From the NCBI RefSeq assembly GCF_016862675.1, contig NZ_BONK01000001.1:186001-250000 (forward strand): DNA of 64,000 nt, given 5' to 3'. Under the pieces are notes generated by a model that was not told the origin of the DNA, searched no databases, and saw nothing but the letters and a program-made list of their open reading frames with translations. This stretch comes from Cellulomonas chitinilytica (lineage in GTDB: Bacteria; Actinomycetota; Actinomycetes; Actinomycetales; Cellulomonadaceae). Shown here piece by piece: positions 59,302-64,000 of the stretch (position 1 is its first letter; each line of letters begins with the position of its first letter). Both the position numbers and the translations under genes were made by a program.

Positions 59302-62300
59302 TCAGATCTCTTCGATGCTGCTGGCGTTGGGGCGACGCGACAGGTCGATGCCGAGCTCCTCCGCGGCGCGGTAGACCTCGTCGTCGTTCTCCTTCATGTC
59401 GATGGAGACGCCGTCCGAGGACAGCACCTCGACGTTCAGGCAGAGCGACTGCATCTCCTTGAGCAGGACCTTGAACGACTCCGGGATGCCCGAGTCGGGG
59501 ATGTTCTCGCCCTTGACGATCGCCTCGTACACCTTGACGCGGCCCGGCACGTCGTCCGACTTGATGGTGAGGAGCTCCTGCAGCGTGTAGGCAGCGCCGT
59601 ACGCCTCGAGGGCCCACACCTCCATCTCGCCGAACCGCTGGCCACCGAACTGCGCCTTACCACCCAGCGGCTGCTGCGTGATCATCGAGTACGGGCCGGT
59701 CGAACGGGCGTGGATCTTGTCGTCGACCAGGTGGTGCAGCTTGAGGATGTACATGTAGCCGACCGCCACCGGGTCCGGGAACGGCTCGCCGGAACGCCCG
59801 TCGAACAGGCGGCCCTTGCCGTCGCCGCCGACCGTGCGGACGCCGTCGCGGTTGAGCAGCGTGCTGCCCAGCAGACCGGTGAGGGTCTCCTCCGGCACAC
59901 CGTCGAACACGGGCGTCGCGACCGGGTTGCCGGCCGGCGAGGACGCGGCGATCGCCGGGACGCCGTCGCGCCACGACACGTCGCCCTCGGCGAGCGAGAT
60001 GTCCCAGCCCTGCTTCGCGACCCACCCGAGGTGCGTCTCGAGGACCTGCCCGACGTTCATTCGACCGGGCACACCCAGCGGGTTGAGCACGACGTCGACC
60101 GGCGTGCCGTCCGCGAGGAACGGCATGTCCTCGACCGGGAGGATCTTCGAGATGACGCCCTTGTTGCCGTGACGGCCGGCGAGCTTGTCACCGTCGGTGA
60201 TCTTGCGGCGCTGCGCGATGTACACGCGGACCAGCTCGTTGACACCGGCGGGCAGCTCGTCGCCGTCGTCCCGGCTGAACGTGCGGACCTCGATGACCGT
60301 GCCGGACTCGCCGTGGGGCACCTTGAGCGACGTGTCGCGGACCTCGCGCGCCTTCTCGCCGAAGATCGCGCGGAGCAGGCGCTCCTCGGGGGTCAGCTCG
60401 GTCTCGCCCTTCGGGGTGACCTTGCCGACGAGGATGTCGCCCGCCGCGACCTCGGCACCGATGCGGATGATGCCGCGCTCGTCGAGGTCCGCGAGGACCT
60501 CCTCGGAGACGTTCGGGATGTCCCGCGTGATCTCCTCGGGGCCGAGCTTCGTGTCGCGGGCGTCGACCTCGTGCTCCTCGATGTGGATCGAGGACAGGAC
60601 GTCGTCCTGCACGAGGCGCTGCGACAGGATGATCGCGTCCTCGTAGTTGTGGCCCTCCCACGACATGAACGCGACGAGCAGGTTGCGGCCGAGCGCGAGC
60701 TCGCCCTCGTCCGTCGCCGGGCCGTCGGCGAGCACCGAGCCGACCTCGACGCGCGCGCCCTGGTCGACCAGCACGCGCTGGTTGTAGGACGTGCCCTGGT
60801 TCGAGCGACGGAACTTCGCGACGCGGTACGTCGTCGTCGTGGCGTCGTCGTTCGCGACCGTGATCAGGTCCGCCGACACCTCGGTGACGACACCCGGCTT
60901 CGACGCGACGATGACGTCGCCCGCGTCGACGGCCGCACGGCGCTCCATGCCGGTGCCGACGAGCGGCGCCTCGGAGCGGACCAGCGGCACGGCCTGGCGC
61001 TGCATGTTCGCGCCCATGAGGGCACGGTTCGCGTCGTCGTGCTCGAGGAACGGGATGAGGGCCGTCGCGACGGACACCATCTGGCGCGGGGAGACGTCCA
61101 TGTAGTCGACGTTCTCGCCGGCGACGTACTCGATCTCGCCGCCCTTGACGCGGACCAGGACGCGGTCCTCCTCGAAGACGCCGTTCGCCTTGAGCGGCGC
61201 GTTGGCCTGGGCGATGACGTGGCGGTCCTCGTCGTCGGCCGTGAGGTAGTGGACCTCGTCCGTGACGCGGCCGGCCTCGACCTTGCGGTACGGGGTCTCG
61301 ACGAAGCCGAACGGGTTGATCCGCCCGTACGTCGCGAGCGAGCCGATCAGACCGATGTTCGGGCCCTCAGGGGTCTCGATCGGGCACATGCGGCCGTAGT
61401 GCGACGGGTGGACGTCACGGACCTCCATGCCGGCGCGGTCGCGGGACAGACCACCCGGGCCGAGGGCCGACAGACGCCGCTTGTGCGTCAGGCCCGCGAG
61501 CGGGTTGTTCTGGTCCATGAACTGCGACAGCTGGCTCGTCCCGAAGAACTCCTTGATGGAGGCGACGACGGGACGGATGTTGATGAGCGTCTGCGGCGTG
61601 ATGGCCTCGACGTCCTGCGTCGTCATGCGCTCGCGCACGACGCGCTCCATCCGGGACAGGCCCGTGCGGACCTGGTTCTGGATGAGCTCGCCGACCGCGC
61701 GGATGCGACGGTTGCCGAAGTGGTCGATGTCGTCGGTCTCGACGCGGATCTCGACCGCCTCGCCGGCGCGCGTGCCGGGCAGGGTCGGCAGGTCGATGTG
61801 CAGCGACGCGAGGTACTTGATCGTCGCGACGACGTCGTCCTTGGACAGCACCGAGTCCGCGAGCGGGACGTCCAGGCCGAGCTTCTTGTTCAGCTTGTAG
61901 CGGCCGACCTTCGCGAGGTCGTAGCGCTTCGGGTTGAAGTAGAAGTTCTCGATCAGCGCGCGGCCGGCCTCGACCGTGGGCGGCTCGCCCGGGCGGATCT
62001 TGCGGTAGAGGTCGAGCAGCGCCTCGTCCTGCGTCTGGACGTGGTCCTTCTCGAGGGTGTCGATGACGGCCGGGTACGCCGCGAACTCCTCGCGGATCTC
62101 CGACTCCGTCATGCCGAGCGCCTTGAGCAGCACCGTGGCGTTCTGCTTGCGCTTGCGGTCGACGCGGACGCCGACGTTGTCGCGCTTGTCGATCTCGAAC
62201 TCGAGCCACGCGCCACGGCTCGGGATGACCTTGGCCGTGAGGATGTCCTTGTCGGACGTCTTGTCGGCGATGCGCTCGAAGTAGACGCCGGGGCTGCGGA

Positions 62301-62808
62301 CGAGCTGGCTGACGACGACGCGCTCGGTGCCGTTGATGATGAACGTGCCGCGCTCCGTCATGAGCGGGAAGTCGCCCATGAAGACCGTCTGGCTCTTGAT
62401 CTCACCGGTCGTGTAGTTGACGAACTCGGCCGTGACGAACAGCGGCGCGGCGAACGTGAAGTCCTTCTCCTTGCACTCCTCGGCCGTGTACTTCGGCGGC
62501 TCGAAGCGGTGCTCGCGGAAGGAGAGCGACATGGAGCCGCCGAAGTCCTCGATCGGGGAGATCTCCTCGAAGATCTCCTCGAGACCAGCGGTCTCCGGGA
62601 CGTCCTGGCGACCGGCCTCGAGGGCCTTCGCGACGCGACCCTGCCAGCGCTCGTTCCCGAGCAGCCAGTCGAAGCTCTCGGTCTGCAGACCGAGCAGGTC
62701 GGGGACCTCGAGGGGCTCGTGGATCTTGGCGAAGGAGATGCGGCGAGAGGCGGTGCGGTTCGCGATGGCGTCGGCGGAGGGTGCAGAAGGGGTGCGCGAG
62801 GCAGCCAA
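59302..62808 (-). CDS. rpoB: DNA-directed RNA polymerase subunit beta
   Basis: 1168 residues from TTG 62808, supported by GGAAGGA upstream and by the family start [28 protein letters not shown] soon after; the frame is open further upstream, through the promoter region. The rifampicin region [34 protein letters not shown] (about 420-453) has the susceptible Asp, His and Ser; the only departure from the common consensus is Ala for Ser after NPL. C-terminal [40 protein letters not shown] is complete. Confidence 0.99.
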   Translation of the reverse strand: MAASRTPSAPSADAIANRTASRRISFAKIHEPLEVPDLLGLQTESFDWLLGNERWQGRVAKALEAGRQDVPETAGLEEIFEEISPIEDFGGSMSLSFREHRFEPPKYTAEECKEKDFTFAAPLFVTAEFVNYTTGEIKSQTVFMGDFPLMTERGTFIINGTERVVVSQLVRSPGVYFERIADKTSDKDILTAKVIPSRGAWLEFEIDKRDNVGVRVDRKRKQNATVLLKALGMTESEIREEFAAYPAVIDTLEKDHVQTQDEALLDLYRKIRPGEPPTVEAGRALIENFYFNPKRYDLAKVGRYKLNKKLGLDVPLADSVLSKDDVVATIKYLASLHIDLPTLPGTRAGEAVEIRVETDDIDHFGNRRIRAVGELIQNQVRTGLSRMERVVRERMTTQDVEAITPQTLINIRPVVASIKEFFGTSQLSQFMDQNNPLAGLTHKRRLSALGPGGLSRDRAGMEVRDVHPSHYGRMCPIETPEGPNIGLIGSLATYGRINPFGFVETPYRKVEAGRVTDEVHYLTADDEDRHVIAQANAPLKANGVFEEDRVLVRVKGGEIEYVAGENVDYMDVSPRQMVSVATALIPFLEHDDANRALMGANMQRQAVPLVRSEAPLVGTGMERRAAVDAGDVIVASKPGVVTEVSADLITVANDDATTTTYRVAKFRRSNQGTSYNQRVLVDQGARVEVGSVLADGPATDEGELALGRNLLVAFMSWEGHNYEDAIILSQRLVQDDVLSSIHIEEHEVDARDTKLGPEEITRDIPNVSEEVLADLDERGIIRIGAEVAAGDILVGKVTPKGETELTPEERLLRAIFGEKAREVRDTSLKVPHGESGTVIEVRTFSRDDGDELPAGVNELVRVYIAQRRKITDGDKLAGRHGNKGVISKILPVEDMPFLADGTPVDVVLNPLGVPGRMNVGQVLETHLGWVAKQGWDISLAEGDVSWRDGVPAIAASSPAGNPVATPVFDGVPEETLTGLLGSTLLNRDGVRTVGGDGKGRLFDGRSGEPFPDPVAVGYMYILKLHHLVDDKIHARSTGPYSMITQQPLGGKAQFGGQRFGEMEVWALEAYGAAYTLQELLTIKSDDVPGRVKVYEAIVKGENIPDSGIPESFKVLLKEMQSLCLNVEVLSSDGVSIDMKENDDEVYRAAEELGIDLSRRPNASSIEEI

Positions 62809-62919
62809 GAGGGGTCCTTCCCTGCGGATCGAGTGCACGCTGCAACCGGCCCGGCTAAGCGCGACCCCCCGGCCTCTGAGCCAGGGACGTCGCGCACGTA
62901 CGACGTCCACTGCTCGGGT

Positions 62920-62985
62920 TATACGGGATCGCGGGCACAGGCCAGCGCAAAGCGCTAGCATACCCGCCCGGGGCACGAACGTCTA
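62920..62985 (-). promoter_or_regulatory. Two candidate rpoB promoters
   Basis: P1: TAGACG (62985-62980), 17 bases, TATGCT (62962-62957). P2: TTGCGC (62950-62945), 19 bases, TATAAC (62925-62920). Both on the minus strand, giving leaders of ~145 and ~105 bases. Bases 62986-63212 between P1 and the rplL terminator show no gene. Confidence 0.55.
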
Positions 62986-63212
62986 CCCGGTGACGACGCC
63001 CTTCGCTCGAAGAACCCCCGCAGGTGGGTTCCCCGGCCCGGACGCCCGGCTCGACCGGACGGTGACGCCCGACGGGCGACCACGTTGTCGCCGGGCGCCA
63101 TGGTGGCACACGTCACGCCTCCTGTGAAAGTCCGGCCCCCGACGCCCGCCACCCGTGCAGCGCCGGCGGCACGCCGTCACCCCTCCCCACCTGCGCGGAC
63201 ACCCGCCGACGA

Positions 63213-63248
63213 CGAAGGCCCGCACCCCTGTCGGGATGCGGGCCTTCG
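63213..63248 (-). terminator. Terminator (or attenuator) after rplL
   Basis: A 16-bp stem (CGAAGGCCCGCACCCC at 63213-63228 with 63233-63248; one G-U wobble) and four-base loop, 51 bases past the rplL stop. In E. coli partial termination at this position sets the rplJL to rpoBC ratio; the same may hold here. Confidence 0.8.
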
Positions 63249-63298
63249 CGCGTCGAGCAGTCCCTCCGGCGGCGGTCAGGACCGCGCCGGAGGTCGGA

Positions 63299-63688
63299 TC
63301 ACTTGAGGGTGACCGTGGCGCCGGCGCCCTCGAGAGCGGCCTTCGCCTTCTCGGCCGCCTCCTTGTTCACGCCCTCCAGGACGGCCTTGGGGGCCTCGTC
63401 CACGAGGTCCTTGGCCTCCTTGAGGCCGAGCGAGGTGAGCGCGCGCACCTCCTTGATGACCTGGATCTTCTTGTCACCAGCGGCCTCGAGGACGACGTCG
63501 AACGAGTCCTTCTCCTCCTCGGCCTCGACCTCGGCGCCCGCGCCACCGGCGGCGGGGGCCGCGACGGCGACGGGAGCGGCGGCGGTGACCTCGAAGACGT
63601 CCTCGAACGCCTTCACGAACTCGGAGAGCTCGATGAGGGTGAGGCCCTTGAACTGCTCGATGAGCTCGTCGGTGCTGAGCTTCGCCAT
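63299..63688 (-). CDS. rplL: 50S ribosomal protein L7/L12
   Basis: 129 residues from ATG with AAAGGAA upstream. N-terminal dimerisation helices ([28 protein letters not shown]), an Ala/Gly/Pro hinge, and the factor-recruiting [45 protein letters not shown]. Multiple copies form the stalk with L10. It follows rplJ by 99 bases. Confidence 0.99.
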   Translation of the reverse strand: MAKLSTDELIEQFKGLTLIELSEFVKAFEDVFEVTAAAPVAVAAPAAGGAGAEVEAEEEKDSFDVVLEAAGDKKIQVIKEVRALTSLGLKEAKDLVDEAPKAVLEGVNKEAAEKAKAALEGAGATVTLK

Positions 63689-63787
63689 GATCGGCGTTCC
63701 TTTCGTTGGTGCCCGGCGGGGGTCGTCCCCCAGCGCCGGAGCAGGGTGTGGGTTGTGCGCGTCGACTGGCTGCCCGTCAGGACAGGG

Positions 63788-64000
63788 TCAGGCGGCTGCG
63801 CCTTCCGATTCCTGCTTCTGGCGCAGGGCATCGATGACACGGGCGGCCTGGGCGGTGTTCGCGGTGAAGACGTACGCAGCCTGGTAGAGCTTGGCCTTCA
63901 TCGCGCCGGCCGCCTTGGCCAGCAGCACCTCGCGGGACTCGAGGTCCGCGAGCTTGGTGACGTCCGCAGCGGTCAGGGTGCGGCCGTCGAGGACGCCCCC
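63788..64000 (-). CDS. rplJ: 50S ribosomal protein L10, C-terminal part
   Basis: The frame is open to the end of the window; 70 residues remain: ...GGVLDGRTLTAADVTKLADL, then ESREVLLAKAAGAMKAKLYQAAYVFTANTAQAARVIDALRQKQE. This is the L10 segment after the rRNA-binding domain and the helix that carries L7/L12 dimers. The start lies beyond position 64000. Confidence 0.95.
   Translation of the reverse strand, partial: GGVLDGRTLTAADVTKLADLESREVLLAKAAGAMKAKLYQAAYVFTANTAQAARVIDALRQKQESEGAAA

Overview
The window is a very GC-rich bacterial chromosome segment with third-position G/C bias, leaderless promoters, an F420-type luciferase-like oxidoreductase, a zinc-type S14, a LAxTG surface anchor and long low-complexity ribosomal-protein tails. 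Together these point to an actinobacterium, probably Micrococcales near Cellulomonas (inference; no 16S gene is present). I see no rRNA, tRNA, insertion sequence, prophage or CRISPR array.

Layout. (1) 1-15.3 kb: the end of a carboxylate-amine ligase; a secreted metallophosphoesterase with a PKD domain; a PadR/HAAS regulatory pair; tsaD; a RutE-like nitroreductase; a tight minus-strand operon alr-tsaE-tsaB-rimI-sulfurtransferase; a P-loop kinase coupled to the NAD(P)HX repair gene; an LLM oxidoreductase; an unidentified membrane protein; and a GNAT enzyme. This is a dispersed version of the actinobacterial glmS-acpS-nnr-alr-tsa cluster. (2) 15.3-25 kb: acpS, glmS, a PEBP lipoprotein facing a TetR regulator, coaA, a lipoprotein, a DedA protein, def, glmM, and rpsI-rplM. 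(3) 25-32.3 kb: a divergent LysR/LysE exporter pair, an ABC-F ATPase, a DUF5709-type acidic protein, a two-domain VOC protein, truA, a polyphosphate-glucokinase-like ROK protein and an alpha/beta hydrolase. (4) 32.4-64 kb: an almost unbroken minus-strand translation/transcription block, read in the direction of transcription as (rplJ)-rplL, rpoB-rpoC, rpsL-rpsG-fusA-tuf, rpsJ-rplC-rplD-rplW-rplB-rpsS-rplV-rpsC-rplP-rpmC-rpsQ, rplN-rplX-rplE-rpsN-rpsH-rplF-rplR-rpsE-rpmD-rplO, secY-adk-map, one surface-protein gene, infA-rpmJ, rpsM-rpsK-rpoA-rplQ.

How it fits together. tsaB, tsaD and tsaE make the tRNA t6A modification, rimI acetylates S18, def trims nascent chains and map removes Met, all next to the ribosomal genes. 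glmS and glmM feed UDP-GlcNAc, alr supplies D-Ala, and acpS and coaA supply the phosphopantetheine chemistry.

Most notable observations: a repeated leaderless promoter architecture (a -10 hexamer 6-8 nt before the start codon) at about fourteen genes, while the ribosomal operons use SD sequences and long leaders; a 12-nt block shared by the rplM and rpsL promoters; strong stem-loops in most long gaps inside the ribosomal operons, with four in a row between rpmJ and rpsM; an L15 with a ~100-residue Lys/Ala N-terminal extension; a LAxTG surface protein inserted between map and infA; and 12-bp tandem repeats at the ends of four genes.
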